A stretch of 64,000 bases of DNA from Blastocatellia bacterium (GTDB lineage: Bacteria; Acidobacteriota; Blastocatellia; Pyrinomonadales; Pyrinomonadaceae), in NCBI GenBank assembly GCA_003168335.1, contig PMSM01000006.1:510320-574319 (forward strand), read 5' to 3'. The notes below the pieces were generated by a model, which saw nothing but the letters and a program-made list of their open reading frames with translations, had not been told where the DNA came from and ran no database searches. Of the stretch, positions 1 to 7,839 are shown piece after piece. How positions within the stretch are numbered: the stretch's first letter is position 1; each line of letters opens with the position of its first letter. Position numbers and translations under genes: made by a program.

Positions 1-395
1 GATGCGCAAGCCGTGATCACGCGCGTGCGCTTCATACACGTACATCACGGAAGGAAAGTTAAGTTCGGAATAAACAATCTTGCGGCGGGTCGATTTTTCC
101 GGCAGCGGCAGAAAGCACGAGAGAATCAGTGACTGACAAATCGAAACGTTCTGATGCATCACGACCGTATCGCTGTCGGCGCCGATGATGCGTCCAACTT
201 CGTTCCCCACGGTCACGGGCTTGTTCCACCAGCCTTCGGCCCAGGCGCGCACGCCGCGCGTCGCCCAGATGTCGGCGTATTCATGCAGGCGGTCGTAGGT
301 GGCGCGCGGCATCGCGCCGAGGCTGTGCGAAATCAGATAGACCGCTCGGTCGAGAATGGGAAACTCAGAACGCCATTTGAGAAGATCATCCGTCA
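1..395 (-). CDS. kynU: Kynureninase-like PLP enzyme, N-terminal part (cut by window edge)
   Basis: Only the first ~131 codons are in the window; the gene continues past position 1. The visible part resembles the N-terminus of kynureninase (L-kynurenine to anthranilate plus alanine, PLP-dependent, cytosolic): a YLISHSLGAMPR segment matching the family's YLDGNSLG.MP signature, then a WAEGWWN stretch and VGRIIGADSDTVVMHQN. The PLP lysine lies outside the window. No in-frame ATG is available; a TTG at 395-393 has GGAGAA six bases upstream and an in-frame TAG just before that, so I take TTG as the start. It diverges from the oxidoreductase at 547, with a palindrome between them. Another aminotransferase class V member is possible, but the downstream context (anthraniloyl-CoA-type monooxygenase) favours kynureninase. 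Confidence 0.7.
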
Positions 396-459
396 AGAAG
401 AATTCTCCGTTTGGTTCGAGCTAATTTACCACAGTTGGGCGATCAGACTTGCCCTATAT

Positions 460-516
460 GGAGTGCGCTGACTTGTCAGCGCTTTCAAAAGCGGCGACTA
501 GTCGCCGCACTCCAAA
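460..516. repeat. Palindromic REP pair (GGAGTGCG family)
   Basis: Two adjacent palindromes, GCGCTGACTTGTCAGCGC and GCGGCGACTAGTCGCCGC, are enclosed by GGAGTGCG and CGCACTCC. The same family recurs at 54072-54248, and related versions flank the transposase at 7840-8406. It lies in the divergent promoter region of the kynureninase and the oxidoreductase. Confidence 0.85.
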
Positions 517-546
517 AAATGCTCGTCGTGTTAGAGTGAGCATGCG

Positions 547-2019
547 ATGTGGAAGTTCGCGAATCCAATCAAGCATCCGATTCCCGAAGCGCGCTGGCCC
601 ACGGCGGAAGAGGCCACTCGATCATCATTGTTTCAACCCGTCCGTGTCGGTTCGCTCGAGTTGGACAACCGCACCTGGGTGCCGGCAATGGTTCCCTGGC
701 GCGCAACTGAAGATGGCTTCGTCACCCCGGACAATCTTGATTGGTATCGACGATTCGCTGCGGGCCAGCCGGCCGCGCTGGTCGTCGAAGCCACCGGCAT
801 ACGCGATATTCCCAGTGGCCCGCTGTTGCGAATTAGCCACGATCGATTTCTTCCCGGCTTGCGGAAACTGGTCGAGACGGTGCGCGAAGCCAGCCAGGGT
901 CACACCAAACTTTTCATTCAGATCATCGACTTCCTCGCGGTCAAGCGCCGGCCTGAAGCGCAAAAATACTTCCAGCGCTTTCTTGAAATCACTGAACATC
1001 ATCGCCAGGCGATTGCCGAACTCACCGAAGATTCAAAGTGGCTGAGCGCTGACGCAGCAGGCATCCGGGCATTTCTTGGCGAGGCGGCTGATGAAATCAT
1101 TGCCGGTGTCCTCAACGAACGCGAACTGGAATCTCTGCGCTTCGGCTATCGCGAGCGCGTCACCGATCTGCACCTGCCGCACGTTCGCGAATTGCCGCAG
1201 GTTTTGCCGGCGATTTTTGCCGCAGCCGCGCACCGAGCGCGCGAAGTTGGATTTGACGGTGTCGAGTTGCATTACGCGCACGCATACACGATGGCGGGTT
1301 TCCTGAGCGCGTTGAATGATCGCGGTGATGGTTACGGCGGGCCGCGTGAAAATCGCGTACGTCTGCCGCTGGAAGTTTATCGCGCGGTGCGCCAAGCGGT
1401 CGGCGATAATTACGTTGTCGGTGCGCGTTTCCTGGCCGATGAAGTGATCGCCGGCGGCAATCGCTTGGATACGGCCGCTTATTTCGGAGTCGAATTCGCG
1501 AAAGCCGGCCTGGATTATCTTTCCATCTCGAAAGGCGGAAAGTTCGAAGACGCCGAGCAACCAAAGATTGGTCAGGCTGTCTATCCTTACACCGGCCAGA
1601 GTGGTTACGAATGCATGCCGACAACTCTATCGGATGAACGCGGACCGTTCGGCCGCTCCGTACCTCTGGTCGCAAAGATCAAACACGCGGTGAACGCTGC
1701 TGGATTGACTACGCCCATCGTCGCCACGGGCGGCATCACGACTTTTGCACAAGCCGAAGCGATCCTTCAGCACGGTGATGCCGACATTGTCGGGCTGGCG
1801 CGCCAGGCTCTCGCCGATCCTGATTGGTTCATCAAGGTAAAGCTGGGACGTGGCCATGAAATTCGTCGCTGCACTTACACAAATTACTGCGAGGCCCTTG
1901 ATCAGGCGCATCGTCAGGTCACCTGCAAGCTATGGGATCGGAAGGAACTGGACGAAGCGGGGATTGCGATGGCCGCGGATGGGCGGAGAAGACTCTTGCC
2001 GCCGAAGTGGCCAAGGTAA
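547..2019 (+). CDS. Old yellow enzyme-type NADH:flavin oxidoreductase with an insert
   Basis: 490-residue FMN-dependent TIM-barrel oxidoreductase. The N-terminus has LFQPVRVGSLELDNRTWVPAM, the usual OYE strand-1 region. The active-site segment GFDGVELHYAHAYTMAGFLS gives the substrate-binding His pair at H242 and H245, followed by DGYGG (261-265) and ENR (268-270). IVATGGI and DIVGLARQALADPDW are the C-terminal FMN phosphate-binding part. Residues ~130-210 carry an insertion compared with ordinary OYEs of 350-400 residues, and the Cys-bearing tail (RRCTYTNYC, QVTCKLWDR) recalls dienoyl-CoA-reductase-type members but no FAD/NADPH half follows. Known fused anthraniloyl-CoA monooxygenase/reductases have an OYE domain, so it may reduce the product of the monooxygenase at 2118-3296; that link is inference. 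Its stop codon is at the edge of a repeat. Confidence 0.8.
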   Translation: MWKFANPIKHPIPEARWPTAEEATRSSLFQPVRVGSLELDNRTWVPAMVPWRATEDGFVTPDNLDWYRRFAAGQPAALVVEATGIRDIPSGPLLRISHDRFLPGLRKLVETVREASQGHTKLFIQIIDFLAVKRRPEAQKYFQRFLEITEHHRQAIAELTEDSKWLSADAAGIRAFLGEAADEIIAGVLNERELESLRFGYRERVTDLHLPHVRELPQVLPAIFAAAAHRAREVGFDGVELHYAHAYTMAGFLSALNDRGDGYGGPRENRVRLPLEVYRAVRQAVGDNYVVGARFLADEVIAGGNRLDTAAYFGVEFAKAGLDYLSISKGGKFEDAEQPKIGQAVYPYTGQSGYECMPTTLSDERGPFGRSVPLVAKIKHAVNAAGLTTPIVATGGITTFAQAEAILQHGDADIVGLARQALADPDWFIKVKLGRGHEIRRCTYTNYCEALDQAHRQVTCKLWDRKELDEAGIAMAADGRRRLLPPKWPR

Positions 2020-2149
2020 TCCGCAGATTGCGCAGAGAACGAATCATGATTTGTCGGACTAATAAGCCAAGCCGCCCGGGTTGCTCGTCGTAGGTTTCGG
2101 CCTCTCTTGCTCTGTTTCTAATCTGTGAAATCTGCGTCATCTGTGGATC
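2018..2149. repeat. Inverted repeat pair (CCGCAGATTGCGCAG family)
   Basis: AATCCGCAGATTGCGCAG at 2018-2035 is matched in inverted form by CTAATCTGTGAAATCTGCGTCATCTG near 2119-2149. The pair fills the whole space between two convergent genes and encodes the last residues of the monooxygenase. The same family occurs at 12941-13085. Confidence 0.8.
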
Positions 2150-3296
2150 CTGCTTCGTAATTCGCCACAAACGCGGGATCGCGTTTTCGCAAACTCTCGC
2201 GATCGACTTTCCCGCTCCGCGTCATCAAGACATAAGCCAGTTCAACCGGCGCCAAATGCATGTAGTCTCTCGCCTGCTCAAACCAAATCATGCTTTCGTA
2301 AGCCGCAGCCTGGTATTCCTCGATGACCGGCTTGCGCACCTCTTCGAATCGCTGCAGAGCCGCTGGCACATCTGACGTTTCATCGAAGCATTCTTTCAGG
2401 GCAATCGCATCTTCCATTGCCAGTTTTGTGCCTGAGCCAATCGAGAAGTGCGCCGTGTGCAAGGCATCACCCAGCAGCACGACATGTCCGACAAACTTTA
2501 GTTTGTCGTGCTCCCCGCCGAAACTCCAATGCGCGTTTTTCACGAGCAGGAAGTTGAGCCATTTCGAATTGTTTGAAAGCAGCGGCTGACCATTCAGATC
2601 CGCTGCGAATACTTCCGCAAGATAGGCACGCGTTTCTTCATCCGACATTTCGGCGAAACCGGCGCTGTTCCACGTCCCGGGATCACATTCAACGATGAAG
2701 GTGCTGGTGGTTTGGTCGAACTTGTACGAATGCGCCGCGAAGACACCGGCCGGCGTTTCGCGAAAGGTGAGCGTTAGTCCATGAAACAGATGGCTCGTGC
2801 CGAACCAGATGTATTTGTTCGGGCGCACGCTGAGTTCGGGCCGAAACTTATCCTCAAAGGTTTGGCGGACGAGGCTGTTAACACCATCCGCGGCGACCAG
2901 CAGATCGCAATTCGCCTTGAGCGACTCGATTTCCGCAACTTCGTCCCGAAACTTGATTTCGACGCCGAGTTCTTCGCAGCGCTGCTGCAGGATCTTGAGC
3001 AGGCGCAGGCGGGCTATTCCGGAAAAGCTGTTGCCATGGATGGAAATTTTCTCGCCGCGATGAACGACATCGACGTTGTCCCAGGCTTCAAAGTTCCGCG
3101 TGATTTCCGTGTGCGAAGGCCCATCTGCTGAGCGGAGATTGGCCAGTGTCTTGCCGGAGAAAACTACCCCCCAACCAAATGTATCGTCGGGGCCGTTGCG
3201 TTCATGGATGGTGATTTCGTGTGCGGCATCGGCCTTCTTCATGAGGATGGCGAAATACATTCCGGCCGGGCCGCCACCGATGATGTTGATTTTCAT
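2118..3296 (-). CDS. FAD-dependent monooxygenase, salicylyl/anthraniloyl-CoA 5-hydroxylase type
   Basis: 392-residue group A flavoprotein hydroxylase. The Rossmann motif GGGPAG (7-12), FGWGVVFSGKTLANL, the VAADGVNS (DG) motif and the VVLLGDALHTAHFSIGSG (GD) motif with the C-terminal FEQARDYMHLAPVELAYVLMTRS match the N-terminal half of bifunctional salicylyl-CoA 5-hydroxylase / 2-aminobenzoyl-CoA monooxygenase-reductase, in which an OYE domain normally follows in the same chain. Here that half is separate and an OYE gene converges from the left. Two repeat-derived pieces are visible: an in-frame DKLKFVG segment immediately before the GD motif, encoded by a palindrome, and the tail STDDADFTD, encoded by another repeat. 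No Shine-Dalgarno is obvious; the nucleotidyltransferase ends 16 bases upstream. The substrate (anthraniloyl-CoA) is inferred from the kynureninase neighbour. Confidence 0.85.
   Translation of the reverse strand: MKINIIGGGPAGMYFAILMKKADAAHEITIHERNGPDDTFGWGVVFSGKTLANLRSADGPSHTEITRNFEAWDNVDVVHRGEKISIHGNSFSGIARLRLLKILQQRCEELGVEIKFRDEVAEIESLKANCDLLVAADGVNSLVRQTFEDKFRPELSVRPNKYIWFGTSHLFHGLTLTFRETPAGVFAAHSYKFDQTTSTFIVECDPGTWNSAGFAEMSDEETRAYLAEVFAADLNGQPLLSNNSKWLNFLLVKNAHWSFGGEHDKLKFVGHVVLLGDALHTAHFSIGSGTKLAMEDAIALKECFDETSDVPAALQRFEEVRKPVIEEYQAAAYESMIWFEQARDYMHLAPVELAYVLMTRSGKVDRESLRKRDPAFVANYEAGSTDDADFTD
2486..2508. repeat. Palindrome inside CDS (GTCCGACAAACTTTAGTTTGTCG)
   Basis: Single copy of the CGACAAACT/AGTTTGTCG palindrome, located inside the monooxygenase gene. 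Read on the minus strand it encodes DKLKFVG. Intergenic copies occur at 9865-9935, 18941-18993 and 33395-33473, and another intragenic pair at 45192-45251. Confidence 0.85.
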
Positions 3297-3312
3297 GCGG
3301 TATCTGGCGCGG

Positions 3313-3882
3313 CTATTGAATTTCCTTTACGGCCCGCTCGAGCAAGTCGAGGACACCTACTCGTTCGGCCCAGAGTCGTAAGTAATCAAAGTCAAGGGCA
3401 GACCCCTGAGTACCGAGGATTCCCTTGACGTCACGCCATTGCAACTCTGAAACCTCCTCGCCGAGTCGATACCAGTGAAGCTTGGCAAGGATTGTATCCT
3501 CCGCCGTAGCGATCCAAACCTCGTGCGACCCGTCGGCGTCGATCGAATGAACTTCTCGCCTTGCAAGTTGCTGTTTGCCCAAATCGCTGGCCGGGAGAAA
3601 GACATCGACCTTGAAGATTCCTGCCAGATGAATAACGTTAAATGAGCGGCCCCGCGCAATGGCCTTGCTGACAGACACATCATCGATGTAGAAGTCGTCG
3701 CGGAGTGCATTCACGAGCGGTCGAACCTGTTCGTTGCTGATGTCGGCAACCACATCGATATCGGCGCTGGTCCGGTAGTCACCATGGACTGAGCTGGCAA
3801 CCGATCCGACGACGACGTAGTCGATCCCAACTGCCTTGAAGGCGTTGATTAATTGGAACAAAGCAATGATGGGGTTCTCCAT
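3313..3882 (-). CDS. Small nucleotidyltransferase-fold protein
   Basis: 189 residues with a nucleotidyltransferase (polymerase beta-like) core: VVVGSVASSVHGDYRTSADIDVV contains the GS motif and the metal-binding pair D41 and D43. The C-terminal half (AEDTILAKLHWYRLG, RDVKGIL) resembles DUF6036/AbiEii-like nucleotidyltransferases often annotated in antitoxin/toxin-like pairs. The preceding 86-residue gene ends 8 bases upstream, so the two are probably one transcription unit, and both interrupt an otherwise catabolic gene string. Whether it modifies RNA, protein or a small molecule cannot be read from the sequence; at 189 residues it is much shorter than a typical AbiEii toxin. Confidence 0.7.
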   Translation of the reverse strand: MENPIIALFQLINAFKAVGIDYVVVGSVASSVHGDYRTSADIDVVADISNEQVRPLVNALRDDFYIDDVSVSKAIARGRSFNVIHLAGIFKVDVFLPASDLGKQQLARREVHSIDADGSHEVWIATAEDTILAKLHWYRLGEEVSELQWRDVKGILGTQGSALDFDYLRLWAERVGVLDLLERAVKEIQ

Positions 3883-3890
3883 CGCAAAGA

Positions 3891-4151
3891 TTAGCGGCTC
3901 TCAATGTTGGGATCGAAGCCATAGGCGCGAATCACATCTTCGCGTGACAGTAGCTTTGAAATCAGATGGCGCCGCAGTTGGACTTCGTCCGCGGCCGGAA
4001 ATCGGCGCCGAAGTCCGGCGAGGACGAGCAAGCGTGCGGTTTGAATTAGATCGAAAGTTAACGCGATCTTCTTGCCGGCAGGGGCACTTCGAAGCAATTC
4101 AAGAACCACTTCCTGAGCTTCGGGTGAAGTATCAAGAGATAAAGATCTCAT
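3891..4151 (-). CDS. Small conserved partner of the nucleotidyltransferase, unknown function
   Basis: I do not recognise a named family. The 86-residue protein starts MRSLSLDTSPEAQEVV; it is mostly helical and charged, with a central ALTFDLIQTARLLVLAGLRRRFP segment and the end SREDVIRAYGFDP. An in-frame upstream ATG at 4196 would overlap the aminotransferase; the ATG at 4151 leaves a 16-base gap and is chosen for that reason. Its position 8 bases before the nucleotidyltransferase suggests a two-protein unit, possibly toxin-antitoxin-like or an accessory subunit, but nothing in the sequence decides this. Confidence 0.6.
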   Translation of the reverse strand: MRSLSLDTSPEAQEVVLELLRSAPAGKKIALTFDLIQTARLLVLAGLRRRFPAADEVQLRRHLISKLLSREDVIRAYGFDPNIESR

Positions 4152-4167
4152 GCGTATCGAGGTTACC

Positions 4168-5247
4168 TCATCCTCGCAGATCATCCAACGCCGCACCCAA
4201 TCTCTTCACTCCTTCGTTGAACAGTTCAGGCTCAGCGCACATGCCAACACGAAAGTGCTGCGGAGATTCAAAGAAGCGACCGGGGACTATGCCAGTGTCG
4301 TATTTTTCATGGAGCACAGTGTAGAGATCTTCGACGCGACCCTTTAGCAGCCGCGGAAAAGAGGTCGTGCCTGAATCGGTTCTGACAACCTGGAGCTCCT
4401 CGCGCGATGCAAGAAATTCAGTCAGCACTGCGCGATTACTTTCCAAAATCCTTTTCGCGCGCGCGATGAACTTTGGCAGCTTGGCCAGCGCCACGACGCT
4501 GAGACGTTCGGAAGGCTGTGGCCCCACGGCGCCAAAAATATCGTGCAGCAGACGCATCTGCCGCGCGACATCCGCCGTGGCCAGGATCCATCCACAGCGC
4601 AGGCCGCTAAGTCCATAACCCTTTGTCAGGCTACTTGTGGTAATGAACTCGGGCCCCAGATGAACCGCTGATCGCGGCGCGGCTTCGAACATGGCTTCGA
4701 GATAAACCTCATCAACCAGCACACGCGCTCCTACCTCGCGCGCTAGCGCGCCGATTTTCCGCAGTGTTCCTTCGTGGATCTGGACACTACTCGGATTGTG
4801 CAGGTTCGTCACTACGATCAGCCGCGTGCGCATCGTGATTTGTTTCTCGAGTTCGTCAACGTCCACGCGAAAACCGTGCTCAAACAATCGGGGGAAGCGC
4901 TTAACCCGGGCTCCAAAATATTCCGCTAGTGCGAGGATTGGTTCGTAGGTCGGCTCTTCAATCAAAACTTCATCGCCATGTTCCAGCACTGCGGCCATCG
5001 CCAGATGGTTCGCCATCGAAGTGCCGCCAGAGATCGTAACGACAGATTCAGAGGCAACACCGCAGTGGGTGGCAAGCATGTCAACCAGCGGCCGATAGCC
5101 GTAAGCGTTGTCGCCACACAGATCCAGATCTTCGATCTTCGCCCCGAGTTCGGCGAAGGGAAGATTAAGGATGCCGCTTAACGCCAGATCATATTTGACC
5201 TTCGGACGCGTCTTGGCCCAATTCATGTAAGTAGATTGCGTGTTCAT
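4168..5247 (-). CDS. PLP-dependent aminotransferase class I/II
   Basis: 359-residue fold-type I aminotransferase. Visible family features: YMNWAK near the N-terminus, the PLP-stacking region ISGGTSMANHLAM, NLHNPSS (the Asn that contacts the PLP pyridine O3'), VDEVYLEA with D179, and the Schiff-base lysine K209 in SSLTKGYGLSGLRCGW. R313-type carboxylate binding is suggested by HFRVGMC near the end. It lies 5 bases after the permease stop, so it is co-transcribed with the APC permease and acyl-CoA dehydrogenase. In this setting it may act on kynurenine or another amino acid, but the sequence alone does not give the substrate. Confidence 0.8.
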   Translation of the reverse strand: MNTQSTYMNWAKTRPKVKYDLALSGILNLPFAELGAKIEDLDLCGDNAYGYRPLVDMLATHCGVASESVVTISGGTSMANHLAMAAVLEHGDEVLIEEPTYEPILALAEYFGARVKRFPRLFEHGFRVDVDELEKQITMRTRLIVVTNLHNPSSVQIHEGTLRKIGALAREVGARVLVDEVYLEAMFEAAPRSAVHLGPEFITTSSLTKGYGLSGLRCGWILATADVARQMRLLHDIFGAVGPQPSERLSVVALAKLPKFIARAKRILESNRAVLTEFLASREELQVVRTDSGTTSFPRLLKGRVEDLYTVLHEKYDTGIVPGRFFESPQHFRVGMCAEPELFNEGVKRLGAALDDLRG

Positions 5248-5252
5248 TTGTG

Positions 5253-6635
5253 TTAACCCGAAACAGATTCAGTCTCGCGCTCGACTCGACGCCGGCGCAG
5301 CCAGGCCCAGACAAAATATGCAGGCATGCCCGCGAGCATGATCCCCAGGCTGATCGCGCAGTTCAATGGCTCTTTATAGACCACGCTAAACGTGATGACG
5401 CAGCACGCGATGATAAAGAAAGCGGTCGTGAACGGATGACCCGGAATGCGAAAGAAGTCGCCACGACCCTGATTACGTTTTCTGAAGACGAACACACAGA
5501 CGGCCGTCAGACCAAAGAAAATTATGTCGACGGAGACAACGTAATTCAGAATCTGTTCGAAGCGGCTGGCCACCAGCACAATCACGATGGCGAGCCCTCC
5601 CTGGAGCGCAATCGCTATTGCCGGAACGCGCGCGCGATTAAGCCAGGCGAGTTGTTTGAAAAAAAGTCCGTCGTCAGCCATGGCGAAATAAACTCGCGGC
5701 GCGGTCAGCATGCTTTGACTCAAAAATCCAATCGTGGAAATCGCAATGCCCGCGGCCAGAAAGCGCGCGCCTCTTTCGCCCAGCGCCAGACGCATCACCG
5801 CCGACGCCGGCGCCTTAGTTTGCGCCAGGCCCTCCGCGCCCAACGCGTGCACACAGACATAGTTCACTGAAAGATAAACCACGATCACGCCCAGCACGCC
5901 GAACAGCAGTCCGCGCGGGAGGTTCCGGCGCGGGCTGCGCACTTCGCCCGCGACAAAGCAGGCCGTCTGCCAGCCGCCGTAAGCGAACTGCGCCGGGATC
6001 AAAGCCGCGCCAAAGGCGATCAGCGACTGTCCTAACGTCGCCGACGAGGCAGTGGGGATCGTTACTCCCGCACTTTGAGCCGGGCTGCTAATCGTCAGCC
6101 CGAAAGCTACCAGCGCTCCGATCGCAATCAACTTTAGAACCATGAAAACATTCTGGGTCACGCTGCCGGCGCGCACTCCGATACAGTTTATTATGGTTAG
6201 AAGGGCCAGCGCAGCCGAAGCCAGGAGAGCTGCGCGCAAATCCGTTACCCGCACGCCCACTAATTCAAAAACGTGATTCGCAAAGATGAGCGCGACCGCG
6301 GCCATCCCGCCGGTCTGAATCACGAACAGCAAACTCCAGCCATAGCCGAAAGCGACCAAAGGATGAAGCGCGTCGCGCAGATAAACGTACTGTCCGCCGG
6401 ACTCTGAGCTTTGCGATGAAAGTTCCGCGTAGATGAAAGCGCCGGACAGCGCAATCAAGCCGCCCACGGCCCAGGCTCCCAGAATCAGAAATGGCGTGTG
6501 GACCTGCTGCGCGACTACGTAGGGATTGGTGAAGATGCCGGCGCCGATGATCCCGCCCATCACGATCATCGTCGCATCGAAAAGGCCGAGACGCCGCGCG
6601 AGATGAGAATCAGATGTAGTTGGTTTGGTGCTCAC
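5253..6635 (-). CDS. APC-family amino acid permease
   Basis: 460-residue inner-membrane transporter with about 12 hydrophobic segments. The N-terminal GLFDATMIVMGGIIGAGIFTNP contains the APC-superfamily G-I-G-A-G-I-F motif that binds the amino acid backbone in TM1. The start is a GTG (6635-6633) overlapping the stop of the acyl-CoA dehydrogenase by four bases (GTGA), which indicates translational coupling; a GAAAG stretch lies just upstream. The likely role is uptake of the amino acid degraded by neighbouring enzymes, perhaps tryptophan or kynurenine; that substrate assignment is inferred from context only. Confidence 0.85.
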   Translation of the reverse strand: MSTKPTTSDSHLARRLGLFDATMIVMGGIIGAGIFTNPYVVAQQVHTPFLILGAWAVGGLIALSGAFIYAELSSQSSESGGQYVYLRDALHPLVAFGYGWSLLFVIQTGGMAAVALIFANHVFELVGVRVTDLRAALLASAALALLTIINCIGVRAGSVTQNVFMVLKLIAIGALVAFGLTISSPAQSAGVTIPTASSATLGQSLIAFGAALIPAQFAYGGWQTACFVAGEVRSPRRNLPRGLLFGVLGVIVVYLSVNYVCVHALGAEGLAQTKAPASAVMRLALGERGARFLAAGIAISTIGFLSQSMLTAPRVYFAMADDGLFFKQLAWLNRARVPAIAIALQGGLAIVIVLVASRFEQILNYVVSVDIIFFGLTAVCVFVFRKRNQGRGDFFRIPGHPFTTAFFIIACCVITFSVVYKEPLNCAISLGIMLAGMPAYFVWAWLRRRRVERETESVSG

Positions 6636-7786
6636 TCTTTCAAGAGTTGATTCGCGATGACCAGCTTTTGAATTTCGGAAGTGCCTTCGTAGATACGCAG
6701 GGCGCGCACGTCGCGATAGAGCCGCTCGACGACCGTGCCGCGCACCAGACCGGTGCCGCCGTGAATCTGCACGGCTTGGTCGATGATGCGGCCGGCGGCC
6801 TCAGTGGCGAACAGCTTGGCTTCGCTGGCTTCTCGGGTTGAGTGTTCGGCGCTGGCATCTTTCGAATACGCGGCGCGATAAACCAGCAGCCGGGCAGCGT
6901 CGAGTTCGGTCGCCATGTCCGCCAGTTTCTCCTGAATCAACTGATGGCCTGAGAGCGGGCGGCCAAATTGTTCGCGTGATTTTGCATGCAGAATACTTTC
7001 GTCGAGCGCACGACGGGCCATGCCACACGCGGCCGCGCCGACGCTGGCGCGAAACATATCCAGAGTCTGTAGCGACAGTCGCAGTCCATCGCCCTGCTTG
7101 CCAATCATGTCTTCGGCCGGGACTTTGCAGCCTTTGAATTCAAGTTCGCCAATTGGATGAGGCGCCATCATTTCAGTTCGTTCACTCACTGAAAAACCCG
7201 GCATGCGCGCGCTGACGATGAACGCGGAAATCTCTGAGCGTCCGTCTTCGCGCGTTCCGGTGCGCGCAAACACTGTGTAAAAATCAGCCACGCCCGCGTT
7301 TGAAATGAAGCGCTTGCGGCCATCGATGATGTACGCGTCGTCTTCGCGGCGCGCAGTCGTCTTGAGGGCAGCGACGTCGGAGCCAGCATCGGGTTCAGTC
7401 AAGGCAAAGGCGCCGATGGCCTTGCCATTTGCCGCGCGCGCCAGCCAAAAGTCGCGGACGTGTTCGGTGGCAGCGAGGCTGATCGCGTAAGTGCCCAGCC
7501 CTTGCATCGTGAATGCGAGATCGGCAAGTGACGAGGAGTACGACAGTGTTTCGCGAATGATGCAAAACGAGCGCAGATCAAATGCCTGGCCGGGTTCCGC
7601 GACGGCATAGCTCAGCAGGTCCGCTTCGAACAGCAGCATGACGTAACTGCGCACAGCCTCGTCGACATCTTGCTCGTCGTCGCCGGCCCGCACTTCGACT
7701 TCGCGCTCGGCCAGGTCGGCCACGCGCTCCGCCAACGTGCGGTGCTCAACAGAGAAGAACGGTGTTGTGGCGATGAAGGAATCCAT
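6632..7786 (-). CDS. Acyl-CoA dehydrogenase
   Basis: 384-residue FAD-dependent acyl-CoA dehydrogenase. Seen: GKAIGAFALTEPDAGSDVAALKTTA (FAD/substrate-binding signature), RKRFISNAGVADFYTVFART, the helix region REQFGRPLSGHQLIQEKLADM, and the C-terminal GGTGLVRGTVVERLYRDVRALRIYEGTSEIQKLVIANQLL, where the E of YEGTSEIQ is the catalytic base of short/medium-chain members. I place the start at 7786 (MDSFIATTPFF); an upstream ATG at 7846 would add residues encoded by a palindromic repeat. The initiating ATG therefore directly abuts the left repeat of the RAYT element. It is coupled to the permease gene downstream and probably acts in beta-oxidation-like ring-cleavage steps. Confidence 0.9.
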   Translation of the reverse strand: MDSFIATTPFFSVEHRTLAERVADLAEREVEVRAGDDEQDVDEAVRSYVMLLFEADLLSYAVAEPGQAFDLRSFCIIRETLSYSSSLADLAFTMQGLGTYAISLAATEHVRDFWLARAANGKAIGAFALTEPDAGSDVAALKTTARREDDAYIIDGRKRFISNAGVADFYTVFARTGTREDGRSEISAFIVSARMPGFSVSERTEMMAPHPIGELEFKGCKVPAEDMIGKQGDGLRLSLQTLDMFRASVGAAACGMARRALDESILHAKSREQFGRPLSGHQLIQEKLADMATELDAARLLVYRAAYSKDASAEHSTREASEAKLFATEAAGRIIDQAVQIHGGTGLVRGTVVERLYRDVRALRIYEGTSEIQKLVIANQLLKE

Positions 7787-7787
7787 T

Positions 7788-7830
7788 TTGGAGTGCGCCG
7801 GCAGAGCGCAGCGGCGACGGCGCTTTGGAT
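7788..7830. repeat. Left palindrome flanking the RAYT gene
   Basis: GGAGTGCGCCGGC...GCCGGCGC-type palindrome ending in CGCTTTGG. The same sequence in inverted orientation is found at 35311-35354, and a sibling flanks the other side of the transposase at 8435-8474. Confidence 0.8.
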
Positions 7831-7839
7831 TGCGCTGAG

